DNA of 64,000 nt from Haliotis asinina (Eukaryota > Mollusca > Gastropoda > Lepetellida > Haliotidae): NCBI RefSeq assembly GCF_037392515.1, contig NC_090280.1, positions 25,487,118 through 25,551,117 on the forward strand, given 5' to 3'. The position numbers and the translations under genes are program-made. Shown here piece after piece: positions 34,171 to 45,673 of the stretch. Position 1 is the first letter of the stretch, and the number at the start of each line of letters is the position of its first letter. The notes under the pieces were generated by a model. The model was not told the DNA's origin and did no database searches. It saw nothing but the letters and a program-made list of their open reading frames with translations.

Positions 34171-37100
34171 ATGTTTCTGTTTTCCTCTGTGGCCGTTACA
34201 CTATGTGGTTTTGGTATGTATCTGTCTTCGAAAACTGACATATATTTTGAATCTGTGGTAGAGTTAATTTACGTATTATTTTTCCGCATTTGCTTTTGCA
34301 TCCATTGTTATCGACTTCTGATTCTATTTACCGTTTCGTATACAGGTCTTGCCTCCATGACAACTGGATACCCATACACTGTTACTCGTGTTGGTGAAGA
34401 TGTTAACATGACCGTGAAACCAGACAGTGCCAGCTTTATATATTTTGTATGGGTGAATGGTTTGGTATCTGAGAGACTGTTAGTGGTCCAGCCCAAGTCA
34501 CACCGTGTACAGGTATTCAACAACAGTGACACGGACAACAAGATCAGGATCAGATACACCGGGGAGGACTCACCATCACAGATCGGACAGCTGAGGTTTA
34601 CCATCTACAATGTTACTGTACAGGACGCTGGTACTTACTACTGTCAGGGAAGCAATGGAGAGAATGTTACTGGATGTAGACAGGTCGTCGTTGTAGCACG
34701 TAAGTATTTAACTATAAATTCCGAATATAAACATGTCACTAGCCTATATGTTATGGGCAATAACGATGAATTCTTCAAATGTAAAAACAGTTCGTAAAAT
34801 CGGGGGGTGGGGGGGTGGGGGGGAGTCGGGTTCGCACTCGCATTAATGTATCAATGGATTTACTCATTTGTTCACAGAAAAGCCATCCACACCTACCATC
34901 ACCGGACCTGCCTCACCTGTATCAGGTGAGAATGTCACCCTCACATGCTCCTCCTCCTCCCGGAGTCTACCCCCGGACCACCCCCCTCTGACCATGACCT
35001 ACATCTGGAGGAGGGACAGCACCCTGCCAGAATCTAGTGATGAGTCTCTTACAAGTGGAGATGACCTGACAATAACCCACGTCAGAAGAGAGAACCAGGG
35101 AGACAACTACAGCTGCCAGGCTGTGGAGGAGGGGCTGGAGTCTGACTGGAGTCTCGGCCATGTACTGGATGTCCCATGTGAGTAAGAACTACCTTGTTTA
35201 CGGTACAGGAACCTCGCATATCTTTGCAACTACGGCTCTGAGTATAGCACCGTCATAGAACCCTCATGTCCTGAATCATTATTATAACAGTACTTTGGTG
35301 GTTCGGATCGGAATTAACGACAACATAGCCAAAATCTGTGATGAAAGTTTTCAGCTTCAAAGGTTTAACGAAACACTTCAAATACTTCAAACACGAATAC
35401 TTCAAAATTATGTCACATCACTGTTGTTAATCTGGATGTGAGCTCAGATCAGCACAATACATAATATAGATTGAATGAATCTGTTGCTACGACAACGAAT
35501 GCAGTTTTTGTTCCTCGGTCTCGCAATTCGAGCCTCAGATTTCAGAAACTGTAAATGCTCGGTGACACACAAAGGCCAAAACAAGAATATTTAAAATATT
35601 AGGGAAATAAGGAACACAAGAGACTCACTACCAACCACGCATGGCAAAATTCAAGACATTTAGAGTATATTTAGAGTATCTTCTACTATTCTGTATTCTA
35701 TATTGTACGCAAATGTTTACACAAGACAGAGCTTTCTCTCATTAACTTTTCATTTACCTTCTGAAGTACCATAATCATCTGTTAAAAACCTCTCCAGACA
35801 CGACCACAATACGACCTGAAACAAGCCGTGAAGCGTCACTGAATATGTAACGCCAGTGTCACCTATCGGAACAATTGCGTCGTGACATTTGTATGTAACT
35901 TGGCGGCGCTCAACTGGCACTGACAAGATACATTTCAACGTTCAGATTATTACTCATGGTTCAACTATAGCTTTAAAATCGTAACTATGTGTCGTCACAG
36001 TACATCACCGTGTCTATTCCAAATGACTGTCATGGCATAAAATGGGTTGACTGTGATGATCAAGGTCGCGACTGATTAATGATTATTGATTGTGCAAACT
36101 GTGCATAACATCAGTATTGCACTATTTGGTGTTCCTTAATTAGTGTAACTGACGCCAAATGACGAGGGAAGTATCTTAGATGTGTTTTCCCCTCACCATC
36201 GCACATCAATTATTCCAGATGGACCTGTCCAGATACTGTTTGAAGGCACAAGGGACAAGCTGGAGGTAGAAGAGGGGAAACCTCTAACAGTGAGATGTTC
36301 TGCTGACTGTAACCCTGCCTGCACTGTAACCTGGTGGGACACATCCACACAGATGGTGATTACAGGACACAGGGAGGCTGTGTTGTCTATGCCAGCTGTA
36401 GATGTGTCTGTGTCTGGACAGTACACGTGTCTCGGCAACAACAGCCATGGGAGTGCATCACGGAACCTGACACTGGAGGTCCTCTGTAAGGCCTGCACAG
36501 ATTCCGCAAACATACATTCGTTACAGATTATTGTAACATTTAAAATTATATTTGCATAGGACCCGCATTGACTGTTTAAGTGTTTACTCACTTCAAATTT
36601 CTCAAAACACAAAGAGATTTTGAACAGGTATCTACCAAAATGTGGATCAGGAGGTCAATCTTGACTATTAATCTGATGATATGACATCAAGTCAGTGTGA
36701 TTCGTCACTCTCAGATTCCCCAAAAGCAAAAAAATCAGATCTGAACATTATATATTTACTCTATTACATACATCATTTATATAATTCAACAAACAAACCA
36801 TTTCCAATAAATCCTGACATTTGCGACTTTTGCTTCCATTTGAACACATTTCAGTGTGATCTTATGCCATATGTTGTATGTATATTGAATCAAAGGAAAG
36901 CTGTTATTTGGTATGGTGAATGTTGCAGCACGTGAGTTAACTGAATCTGGTGTAGTCCCCATCGTACCTGTGACTGCCGCCTGTTCTGTCCTCATTGTGG
37001 TCATCGCTTTCGTCATCGTCGCCGTCGTTTTCCGAAGAAACAGGACCAAGAAAGGTATTGTCTTTTGTGGTGATAAGAGAAAATATTAATTATGCTGCTG

Positions 37101-40100
37101 TCGTATATCCTGTCATGCATCTCTTCAGTTTTATTACTTCAATTACAGTAGGCGCATTTGAATCCTTTCTGAATGATAATTTGCATTAGAAGTGATTACA
37201 CTAGGGTATGTTTTATCTATTTCAGGAGGTAAAGTGTACAGGTGAGGACTCTCAATAGTAGATATCTGTTGCCAGTATATCATTTCAAGAACAATGAGAA
37301 GACCACAGCGTTTACATACGAGTTAAGGTGCAGGTTTAGTCCTACGAGTTCGGTGTACTCATACAGGTTAAGATATAGGGTCACTCACATATGTTACGGT
37401 ACAGTTACTCCTACAAGTTAAGGTATAGAGTTTCTCCTACAAGTTAAGGTATAGAGTTTCTCGTACAAGTTAAGGTATAGAGTTTCTCCTACAAGTTAAG
37501 ATACAGTTTTACTCCTACAAGTTAAGGTACACTTTTACTCCTCCAAGCTAAGGTGGAGAGTTACTCCTACAAGTTAATGTACTCAGTTACTGATACAAGT
37601 TATTATTGGATATTTATATAGCGCACATATCCATGCAACTAGTGCTTGCTCAAGGCCCTGGTATTTGTTACCCTCGACAATTGGATGTCCGTCTCAGCAT
37701 CACATCGTATTATCAGTCTCAACTCCCTGGGGAGTATACAACTCTTGCTGCCTCTAGGCGCACTGAGTTTATTGTACAAGCTAAGGTGCAGAGGTACTCC
37801 TACAAGTTAAGATACAGTTTTACTCCTACAAGTTAAGGTACAGTTTAACTCCTACAAGTTAAGGTTCAGAGCTACTCCTACAAGTTGAGGTACAGTTATA
37901 CTCCTACAAGTTAAGGTGAAGTTTTACTCTTACAAGTTGAGGTACACTTTTACTCCTACGATTTAAGGTGCACTTCTTCTCCTACAAGTTAAGGTACAGT
38001 TTTACTCCTACAAGATAAGGTACAGAGTTACTCCAACAAAATACGTTTCAGTGTTTCTCTCATAAGTTAAGGTACTGAAAAGAAAGAAAAGGATACAGGA
38101 TTAGCATTGTCGTTTGTACTTTCGAGGTGAGCATTATGACTTCAAGATAATCACAGAAGTGGTTGGTGCCAGGTAGGCTCAGGTAGGTAATATCTAATAT
38201 CAGCATTTGCAGCTAACTAATTAAAGGTTTATTTTTTCGAAGTTTAACTTTGCAGTCTGATGTATGCCGTGGCATGATATGAATTGCTTACTCCTTCACC
38301 TCATGCATGTCTTTTAGGGCTGGAGACCGCAGTATGGCTGACAACGAAGCACAATTTCAACAAGATCCAAGTGGTAAGTGTTTGAAATCTTGCAAATGCG
38401 TGTCGGCGCATTCGATCAGCAGACTTATTCGTATACCGTGCGGATTGTATGAATGCACTGCAAATCATTCATTGTTCGGAGGGGCGTGGGATAGTCCAGA
38501 GATTTTTCGTCAGGCGGAGGAAAGTGAGTTTAGTTATACGCCGTTTGTAGCGATTCCAACAATATCTGGGCTACACCAGAAATGGATTTCACACATTGTA
38601 CTCAAGTGAGGGATCAAATCCGCATTTTCGCCGAAAGGGGCGAACGCAGATACCACAAGCTAGTAGCTACCCCACTGTCCCGTTATGCCGAAGACACGGG
38701 TTCGGTGTGCTGAGCGCAACATGCCGCAACAAACAAACGAACAACTGAAAGTAGTGCTTATGACACCTGGATAGGATATGTCTAGTAATAGTGACACAGT
38801 CAGTGGTCACATAAAACGTGATGTATGTAATTTAAGTATTGTATAGGCAGATGGCGCGAACGCCACTGTACGTCAGGTCGCACAAAAAGAAGCAGGGGAA
38901 TTCGGGATTTTTATTAAACTTAATAGGGGATGCTCATAGATTTCATTTGAAACTTTTCTTCGTCATTACTCAAGGTCAGTTTATTGAACATGTGTGCAGC
39001 AACACCCCACAAGTAATAGAACTCCCGACCCCCACTCCCACCCAAGTGCCACACGACGTTCCAACCTCTACCTCCACCGAACCGCTGCACGCCATCCGAA
39101 ACCCCACCCCAACCCCTACCTACATCCAAGCGCCAAGCGCCATCCCAATCCCAACCCAATCACCACACGCCCCTCCCCTTCCTAACCCCAACCCCTGCCT
39201 AACCGCCACACGCCACGTACTTGTATTTGTATCAAATTCCTTGTACTTGATGTTTGTTTCTAATCAACTTGATCATTTGGAAATCATTCATGGAATATTG
39301 TTATCTTCCGGCTTGTCCGGAACATAGGACCTGTAATCAAGGAAGATGAATGATGTTCCAATATTAGAAACAAGATAAACCCCCAGGATATATAAAGTGA
39401 CCTTGAACTAAATGTTAGGAAAAACACGTGTTCGCAAACAAGCACTGTGTTCAGACGAAGCAACTGAAAAGCCGCTATAGTTAATCAGCCACACATGACC
39501 CGAGAAATACCAAGATCCTTGTGCTGTGAAGGAGAGGTAGGGTGGCCCAGTGGCTAAAGCGTTCTTTCTTCAAGCCGAAAGCCAGGGTTCCATTCCCTAC
39601 TTTGGTCCAACATGCGAAGTCCATTTCTGGTGCCCCCCACCGTGACATTGCTGAAAGAATGCTAAAAGCGGCGTAAATCCAAATTTGTTTATTCATTCAT
39701 CTACGTCACACACATTATTGGTAGCATGCCGTTTACTGCAGAATAAAGAGTTACTGGAATAACTGTAGGTTCCACAGACCGAGAAAAACACCATGCGTTG
39801 TCGCATATTATCTAACAAGCCACTGCTTGTGATAAATATTAAGCAAAATTTCATATACATGTACACACAAATGCTTCACTGACCTACCATGTAATATTGA
39901 TTATACAGTTGTTGATTGCAGAGTGCAATGGATGACAAGCAGTGTTTAGGATTGGGAGACAAGCAGTGTTTAGGATTGGGTGTTTAGGATTGGGTGACAA
40001 GCAGTGTTTAGGATTGGGTGACAAGCAGTGTTTAGGATTGGGAGACAAGCAGTGTTTAGGATTGGGTGTTTAGGATTGGGTGACAAGCAGTGTTTAGGAT

Positions 40101-43100
40101 TGGGTGACAAGCAGTGTTTAGGATTGGGAGACAAGCAGTGTTTAGGATTGGGTGACAAGCAGTGTTTAGGATTGGGTGACAAGCAGTGTTTAGGATTGGG
40201 TGACAAGCAGTGTTTAGGATTGGGTGACAAGCAGTGTTTAGGATTGGGAGACAAGCAGTGTTTAGGATTGGGTGTTTAGGATTGGGTGACAAGCAGTGTT
40301 TAGGATTGGGTGACAAGCAGTGTTTAGGATTGGGTGACAAGCAGTGTTTAGGATTGGGTGACAAGCAGTGCTTAGGATTAGGTGACAAGCAGTGTTTAGG
40401 ATTGGATGACAAGGAGTGTTTAGCAGTGTTTAGGATTGGGTGACAAGCAGTGTTTAGGATTGGGTGACAAGCAGTGTTTAGGATTGGGTGACAAGCAGTG
40501 TTTAGAATTGGGTGACAGGCAGTGTTTAGTATTGGGTGACAAGCAGTGTATAGGATTGGGTGACTGAATGATAAGCTGTTACGTAATAGATACGTTTTCA
40601 AGTAGATCTTTAAGAATCTACCCCGTGAAAATCTAGGTTTGAAATGCTCTTCACAAATTATTAACCGTTAGACTGTCTGCTTCATTTAAGCCTGGCATCA
40701 TGTCCCAGCGGCTGAAATCAATCGAGGCTCCATGTGACAACCCGCTGCCATAGCTGGGATATTGCTGAGTGCGGTGTACACACCTATAGAACCATTGGTA
40801 TTATTTCTTCTTGTAATACTTAGTTTAATAGTTTCTGACTAAACACTTCTACCTACAGACTTGTATGCCAAGGTGAACAAAAAGAGAAGGCGCAGGAGAG
40901 AAGGTATAGCCCATGTTTCTATCCTTGTGGTCAGTGAGTCTCACCTTAGGTGAGGGGCGGTAGGGGTAGCCTAGTGGATAAAGCGTTCGCTCGTCATGCT
41001 GAAGATATGGATTCGATTCTCCATATGGGTTCAATGAAGACCATTTCCGGTGTCCCCGCCGTGATGTTGATGAAATATTGCTAAAAGCGGCGTAAAGCAA
41101 ATCTCACTTGAGGTGACGCTATACATGACGTCATCTATACCTCATGACGTCATCTTAGCCCCTGACTATTTACCTCAGCGGTGTGTCCGTGTGTCTTTGT
41201 TGTGACAATGTGTGGATGTAGCTGCCGTCTAGAGCATTGACATTCACCGTGTTTGATGGTTTTCCTTTGTCATGAAAGAAACTATGGTTATGGGTGCTAA
41301 TCCCCAAATATGGTTCTTTGTTTGTCAGCATCAGACCATGGGTGTTTAACACAAGCTGTAGTCAGTGTCACTGGCGGATGTACAAAAAACCCCACTTTAA
41401 CAAAGATTTCAACGAAACCCGCACAGACACTTGCTGTTTTTGACATTTTCTCATCAGGTGTCTTTGTTGTAAGAGATTACTGTAAGTGTGACATCCTACA
41501 GAAGTTTGACACCCATCCTATAGAAGCCTTTTTGGCCATTTTTCATTAATTTCCAAATGTACATGTTGAATTATTAAGTTACAAACTTGAAACTTCAACA
41601 AAATAAGTTGAAAAAAGCGAAACCCCGAATGACCCATCAAGGCCCATTCAGTACCAATCTCACACATCTCGTCTATAGTTCGTCTACTTTGTTCTCTTTT
41701 CCACAGTCTCTGATGTTTATGCCACGGTACAGAAGGCTCAATGCAAACACTTCATGAACAGAGCTTACTCCGGCGCAGGGCCATCGGTAAGTGTGTACAA
41801 GAACTGTTTTCATACAATACAAAACTGACAGGAAGATAATTTATTATCATTCAGTCAGTGTGTCGTAAAGACGTGGATACGAAATAGGCAACGTAAGGTG
41901 ATGAATGAGTGAGTGAGTGAGTTTGGTTTTACGCCGCTTTCAGCAACATCACCACGGGGGAACTCCAGAAATTGACTTCGCACATTGTACTAATGTGGGT
42001 AATCGAACCGGGGCCTTCGGCGTGAGGAGCGAACGCTTTAACCACTAGGCTACCCCACCGCCCCGTGAGATAATGAATGCATTTGCGAAGATCGATGCTC
42101 ATTATGTACACCGTTGATTTTCTCGTTCATTCATTGACGTCAACTGGTTAGTGTTGCGTAAAGCAAACCTAACATATCATAAAAGATCTGTCAACACAGA
42201 ACAGCAAAAATATATGTCATCACTTGGTTCACCAGTGGATGTAAGTTAAAGAGAAGAATTAAAAAAAACCCCTCGCAGCTGCCAAGTCGAGGCCACAGAC
42301 AAAATTTTGGAACAATTATCATAATTATTATAGTCAATGTTTTTCTTTCATTAAGAACAAACTTACGTATCACTAGCAGAAGGGCAGTATTTTCTCATTA
42401 CTTCTATCAATAATTTTAATGGCGATGTTGTTACATTATGTTCATATTCATTTAAGTAATGCAAAAACTTACAAAAGTTACCAATAAGTTCAGTTCCTCA
42501 TAAAAAACCAAGACCTATATGGGCATTAACCTTACAAGTCTTTTCAAAAGCCTGAACAACACAATGTAATATATTGGATGTGTGAAGAGATATCATGTGT
42601 TTAATACATCATAATGATCCCCTGTTGAGATCATACATATGTTTGCTGTCTCCAGTCGGAAAATGCAGTTCTAATCGACTATGCAGGACCAGTCGCTGCC
42701 GAATACAACAACTGTGGCGAAACGGTAGGTGTATTATACATATCCTGTCACGTTCCGGGGAAGAGACGTCCCTGATTGGCTGACACAATGCCGAAACGAC
42801 TCTAAGTTGCAACGAACACAAAGAGAAAGCATGTTCTGCAGTAGTGAACTGCTTGGTTCAGTAAATGTACCAGGTGCAGATTTGGGTTCAGTCATGGAAT
42901 ACATTCTCATGATAGAAATGTTCGACATTTGTAAGTGCAGTTGTGTTAAAATTTCAGAATGATGATGGTCTGACCTACGCCGACCTTGCCCTTGAATCGC
43001 CTACCCTGATCGACGGCAAACCAATCATACACAGAAGGGAGGAGCCTGTGGTATATGAACAGATTGACTTCGCCCTCACCCCCGGGCCACAGCTTCCGGA

Positions 43101-43161
43101 CAAGATATGGGAGGTGGAAGTGCAGGAGGAGGAGGAGAGACGACGGTGCCTCTGGGAGTGA
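34171..43161 (+). CDS. Transmembrane IgSF receptor with three Ig domains and ITIM-like tail
   Basis: Eleven exons: 34171-34213, 34346-34699, 34878-35177, 36219-36485, 36929-37054, 37226-37241, 38318-38373, 40859-40903, 41707-41786, 42656-42724 and 42958-43161. All junctions are GT/AG with matching phases, and the total of 1,560 nt gives 519 residues. The order is signal peptide (about 1-15), V-like Ig (to 133), Ig (to 232), Ig (to 321), membrane segment (about 336-356), basic RRNRTKK and a cytoplasmic tail. Tail tyrosines are Y368 (KVYR), Y390 (LYAKV), Y407 (VYATV), Y438, Y446, Y459 (LTYADL) and Y485 (VVYEQI). The last two fit the ITIM consensus, so an inhibitory, phosphatase-recruiting receptor on the cell surface is inferred. 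Its ligand is unknown. An in-frame ATG at 34075 would add 32 residues and a longer hydrophobic stretch, so the true start is uncertain. Confidence 0.85.
34346..34699 (+). CDS. Receptor exon 2: V-like Ig domain
   Basis: Phase 1 at both ends. The F strand is clear (NVTVQDAGTYYCQG), with Cys and the DAGxYxC motif. The B strand (EDVNMTVKPDS) has no Cys, and an extra Cys follows in VTGCRQ, so the usual intradomain disulfide is missing or rewired. Several Asn-X-Ser/Thr sites (NMT, NNS, NVT) suggest glycosylation. Confidence 0.85.
34878..35177 (+). CDS. Receptor exon 3: canonical Ig domain
   Basis: 300 nt, phase 1 at both ends. It has the typical PTITGPASPVSGENVTLTCS, a C-strand YIWRRDS and the F strand NQGDNYSCQA. 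The Cys, Trp and Cys are all present. Confidence 0.87.
35178..36218. other. Receptor intron 3, no further content recognised
   Basis: 1.04 kb between two Ig exons, bounded by GTGAGT and TATTCCAG. No repeat or extra Ig domain was seen. Confidence 0.6.
36219..36485 (+). CDS. Receptor exon 4: canonical Ig domain
   Basis: 267 nt, phase 1 at both ends. It reads KPLTVRCSADCNPACTVTWW and SVSGQYTCLGNNSHG. The core Cys pair and Trp are present, and two extra Cys (DCNPAC) may form an additional small loop. Confidence 0.87.
36929..37054 (+). CDS. Receptor exon 5: transmembrane segment
   Basis: 126 nt, phase 1 at both ends. A hydrophobic run of about 21 residues (ACSVLIVVIAFVIVAVVF core) is followed by RRNRTKK, giving the Ig domains outside and the tail inside. 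Confidence 0.85.
37330..38080. repeat. About 27-bp minisatellite in a receptor intron, split by a SINE
   Basis: Diverged units of the form CTCCTACAAGTTAAGGTACA with a TTTTA linker repeat from about 37330 to 38080. The array is interrupted at 37602-37780. Confidence 0.85.
37602..37780 (+). mobile_element. SINE-like insert in the minisatellite
   Basis: The stretch has TTTATATAGCGCACATATCC, then AGTGCTTGCTCAAGGC and a GAGTATACAACTC region. I recognise the TATATAGCGC and CTCAAGG words as those of short repeats widespread in marine invertebrates. It breaks the repeat array cleanly. Confidence 0.5.
38523..38682 (-). mobile_element. SINE type A, degenerate
   Basis: Plus-strand order: GTGAGTTTAGTTATACGCCG, CACCAGAAATGGATTTCACA, then a diverged tRNA-like end with GCTACCCCACTGTCCCG. 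The tail lies at the low-coordinate side. Confidence 0.6.
39532..39700 (+). mobile_element. SINE type A with tRNA-like head
   Basis: It starts GGTGGCCCAGTGGCTAAAGC (A-box-like), has AGGGTTCCATTCCC (B-box-like), and ends GCTAAAAGCGGCGTAAATCC followed by an ATTC-rich tail. Confidence 0.68.
39932..40564. repeat. 24-bp minisatellite in a receptor intron
   Basis: About 25 units of GACAAGCAGTGTTTAGGATT plus GGGT or GGGA, with a shorter 14-bp unit (TGTTTAGGATTGGG) interspersed. Because 24 is a multiple of three and the unit lacks stops in several frames, long spurious reading frames arise on both strands. Confidence 0.95.
40953..41102 (+). mobile_element. SINE type A with target duplication
   Basis: The tRNA-like head GGGGTAGCCTAGTGGATAAA and B box GGATTCGATTCTCC are clear, and the end reads GCTAAAAGCGGCGTAAAGC. 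The flanks CTCACCTTAGGTGA (40940-40953) and CTCACTTGAGGTGA (41103-41116) form a 14-bp duplication with two differences. Confidence 0.78.
41902..42064 (-). mobile_element. SINE type A copy
   Basis: The GAGTGAGTGAG tail, GTTTTACGCCGCTTTCAGCA, AATCGAACCGGGGC (B box complement) and CACTAGGCTACCCCACCGCC (A box complement) follow in order on the plus strand. Confidence 0.8.
42958..43161 (+). CDS. Receptor last exon with two ITIM motifs
   Basis: It follows an ATTTCAG acceptor in phase 0. It contains LTYADL and, 26 residues later, VVYEQI; ITIM pairs at a similar spacing are known to recruit tandem-SH2 phosphatases in vertebrates. It ends in an acidic/Arg stretch (EVQEEEERRRCLWE) and TGA. The end lies in the first unit of a diverged tandem repeat (43097-43368). 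An AATAAA poly(A) signal is at 43637. Confidence 0.82.
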   Translation, partial: NDDGLTYADLALESPTLIDGKPIIHRREEPVVYEQIDFALTPGPQLPDKIWEVEVQEEEERRRCLWE

Positions 43162-43368
43162 AGATGAATGAACCTTGAGAATCTCCAGCTGCAGGACAAG
43201 ACCATGGATCTGGAGGAGCTGGCGGAGGGAGACTGTGCTTCTGGGAGTGAAGATGAAAGAACCTTGAGAATCTCCATCCGGACAAGACCTTTCGAGGTTG
43301 AAGAGCTGGAGGAGGGAGGATTTGCTTCTGGAAGTGAAGATGAAAGACACTTGAGACTCTCCAGCTGC
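43097..43368 (+). repeat. Three diverged acidic-coding repeats across the receptor stop codon
   Basis: Units of about 86-96 bp start at 43097, 43193 and 43279. Each carries GGACAAGA, a GAGGAG-rich part and TCTGGGAGTGAAGATGAA (reads SGSEDE in one frame). The receptor stop lies inside the first unit. A frame at 43168-43425 would encode two SGSEDER blocks but has no splice support. Confidence 0.75.
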
Positions 43369-43649
43369 TGGACAAGACCTGAGAGGTTGAATCTCAGAGT
43401 CTCAAGGTTACATTGCGAAACATAACTAACATTTAATGGAATCATTTAGATAAGCAAATATGCTTTGAAAGCTGAATAGAACATTGGTATAAAAAGAGAG
43501 AGTGTGTGTGTGAGAGAGAGTGGGTGGGTGCGTAACTATTGGCTTCTTTATAATGATCCACGGAAATTGAATCCAGTGGTTCCTTTGCGAATTAGGTACA
43601 TCACAAGTTTTCACAACTAAGGAACGTTAGATATTCAATAAATGTACGT

Positions 43650-44880
43650 ATTTAAACCTACATTTACACGTTCGCAATCTGCATCAAACTAGCATCTACC
43701 ATTAAGGGGGTACCCCGTCGAGAGTGTATCTGTCTGTTTTCATTTCCACCGGTACTTTTATATACAAGGTTGTGCACTGACCGTAGGGAGAGAAATAACA
43801 GCTTTATAATTCACTTGCAAAGATGACCAGTTTATTTGAGCATTATCATGACATCATTTTCTTCCCTCATACGTATTAGGGAATCTACCTCCTTTATTTT
43901 TTGTCGAAGTACAAAAAGTTGTGAAAGTTAGTGTCAAACGGTTGTTGTATTTTTTGGAACTCATATAACGCTTGGCATCGTATTGTTCATATACTATAAG
44001 CATTTAGTCTTTATAGAGGCTCATACAACGTTTGGCATCTTGCTGATCATACATGTGTGGCATCTTGGTGTTTGAATAGGCATGGCGTATTGCCTCTTTG
44101 GTCGGCATGCTAGAAGTTCAGAAGATGAAGAATGAGGATATTTATTATGGAGGTACAACTTCATTATGCTTTGCTAGACAACGACATTAGAATCTATGTC
44201 GAACGTCGCCTATACATAATATAAAGAGGTTGTCTATCCATAATAACTGTCTTCATTCTTCATGGCGTATTGGTTGTTCATAAGCCAGAGAGTTTTCTTT
44301 CAAATATGTTAATATGTGTTCTGATCTTTTTTTTTACTGGAAACGGCATTTCATCAGTTCTTTATTTTTGTGTTTTGTTATTCATGTACGTTATGCATGT
44401 GAGACGAACATTTTATTCAGTACCTTAGTGTGGAGCAATGCAGGGTAAATCAACCTTTATCTACGTCGACCTCTGTGATGAAGGGTTTAAATACGGTAGT
44501 ACTTACAGGACTGTATGTTGTAAGATTAGTGAGCCGTGATGCAGATCTGTTCCGTTAACTTCACGGTTACTTGTATATAGATCTTTACATATTTACTCTG
44601 TAAGTAACTTAACCGTGTTTCATGTTCTCTTATGATGACATTCTCTATTTTTTTCATCACATTTCATCAAAGCAGGTGTTCGTATTCACTAAGATTGTTG
44701 TTAACCGTCATGCATACGGTGTAGACAACATTATTTTACGAATTCAGTTTTACGAAACAATTCATAAGAAGGTGTATATGGTTTGTGTTTGACTAGGTTT
44801 TAATACATAAAACGAATATTTTGGACATTCACCACTGAGCCTTTGCAAGGATTGTAAGACACCATTACAGACAGGGTAGC
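43650..44880. other. No gene recognised
   Basis: AT-rich sequence downstream of the receptor poly(A) signal. No repeats or domains were identified. Confidence 0.5.
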
Positions 44881-44884
44881 CGTA

Positions 44885-45465
44885 CCCGTGGACACATGTC
44901 ACTGCTGTTCACGATGACGTTGCCATGTCGTCATCTCAAATTCAGTGAGCTATAAACAAATCAAAATTGAACAACATTCTGCATGGCAGTTTGTTAGGTT
45001 CTTTATATATGTACACGTGGGCGATAAGGTATGAACGTTACGATCACCTTAGCGCAATGTCTGTCACATGTCTGTGTTACGTAGGAATTACGGTCAGCTG
45101 AGCGTTACAACAGCCCAAGCCTTTGTTAAGGTATGTAAGCTACGATCGCCTTAGTGCTGAAGTTGTGTTACGTATTTGTAAAGGTATGAAAGTTACGGTC
45201 ACCTCGGCACTATAACCGTCGTAAGTCTATGTTAAGGTATGGAAGTTACGATCGCCTTACCGCTGAGTTTGTGATACTTCTATGTTAAGGTTTGGAAGCT
45301 GAGGTCTAAGATAGTCGGATGTCTATGTTAAGCTATGGGTGACGGTATACGTGTCACTGATGTTATGTTGACATTGCAATGTCGTCATCTCAATATGTAT
45401 AAAACAATTCAAAACCGCATGGACGTTAGCTATGTTCCTTTTGTGTAATGATATATACGTAAAGG
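44885..45465. repeat. Local duplication enclosing about 57-bp repeats
   Basis: A segment of about 130 bp with TGACGTTGCCATGTCGTCAT at about 44885-45015 recurs diverged at about 45340-45465 (GACATTGCAATGTCGTCATC). Between them lie about five diverged units built on TCTATGTTAAGGTATGGAAG and TTACGATCGCCTTA. One to two units of the same type also occur at 49486-49570. Confidence 0.65.
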
Positions 45466-45631
45466 AAGGCGTTATCTCCAACTTTTGAGAAATGTCGCAT
45501 TAAAGAATACCTGGTGTATTCATTCTTGGCACCCGACCCAAATGTTGACCAGAGTAACGTCTAGCACTACTGACACACAAAGTTTGCCATTGTTATATCA
45601 TTATATTAATGTCAATTTGTTTCTCTCACAG

Positions 45632-45673
45632 GAGAGCATGGAGAAGTGGGCCTCCTTCCACGAAACACAGTGA
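45632..45673 (+). CDS. Possible alternative last exon of the receptor gene
   Basis: A strong acceptor (TTGTTTCTCTCACAG) precedes GAG AGC ATG GAG AAG TGG, giving ESMEKWASFHETQ and a TGA. An AATAAA signal follows at 45864. It would be entered in phase 0, as left by the receptor exons ending at 41786 and 42724. Splicing to it instead of 42958 would remove both ITIM motifs. There is no transcript evidence in the sequence itself. Confidence 0.4.
   Translation, partial: ESMEKWASFHETQ

Noticed and set aside
36193..36612. 139-codon minus-strand frame
   Set aside because: It is the reverse of a receptor Ig exon and flanking intron; the plus strand has matching splice sites and Ig motifs.
38994..39215. 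Pro/Thr-rich, mucin-like frame
   Set aside because: A C-rich, low-complexity stretch in a receptor intron. The receptor exons already join in phase without it.
39970..40601. Long open frames on both strands (repeats such as CLSPNPKH and ACHPILNT)
   Set aside because: They are products of the 24-bp minisatellite, whose length is a multiple of three. No splice or codon evidence supports coding.
40953..41020. tRNA gene
   Set aside because: A and B boxes are present but no cloverleaf forms, and the sequence continues into a repeated SINE body and tail.
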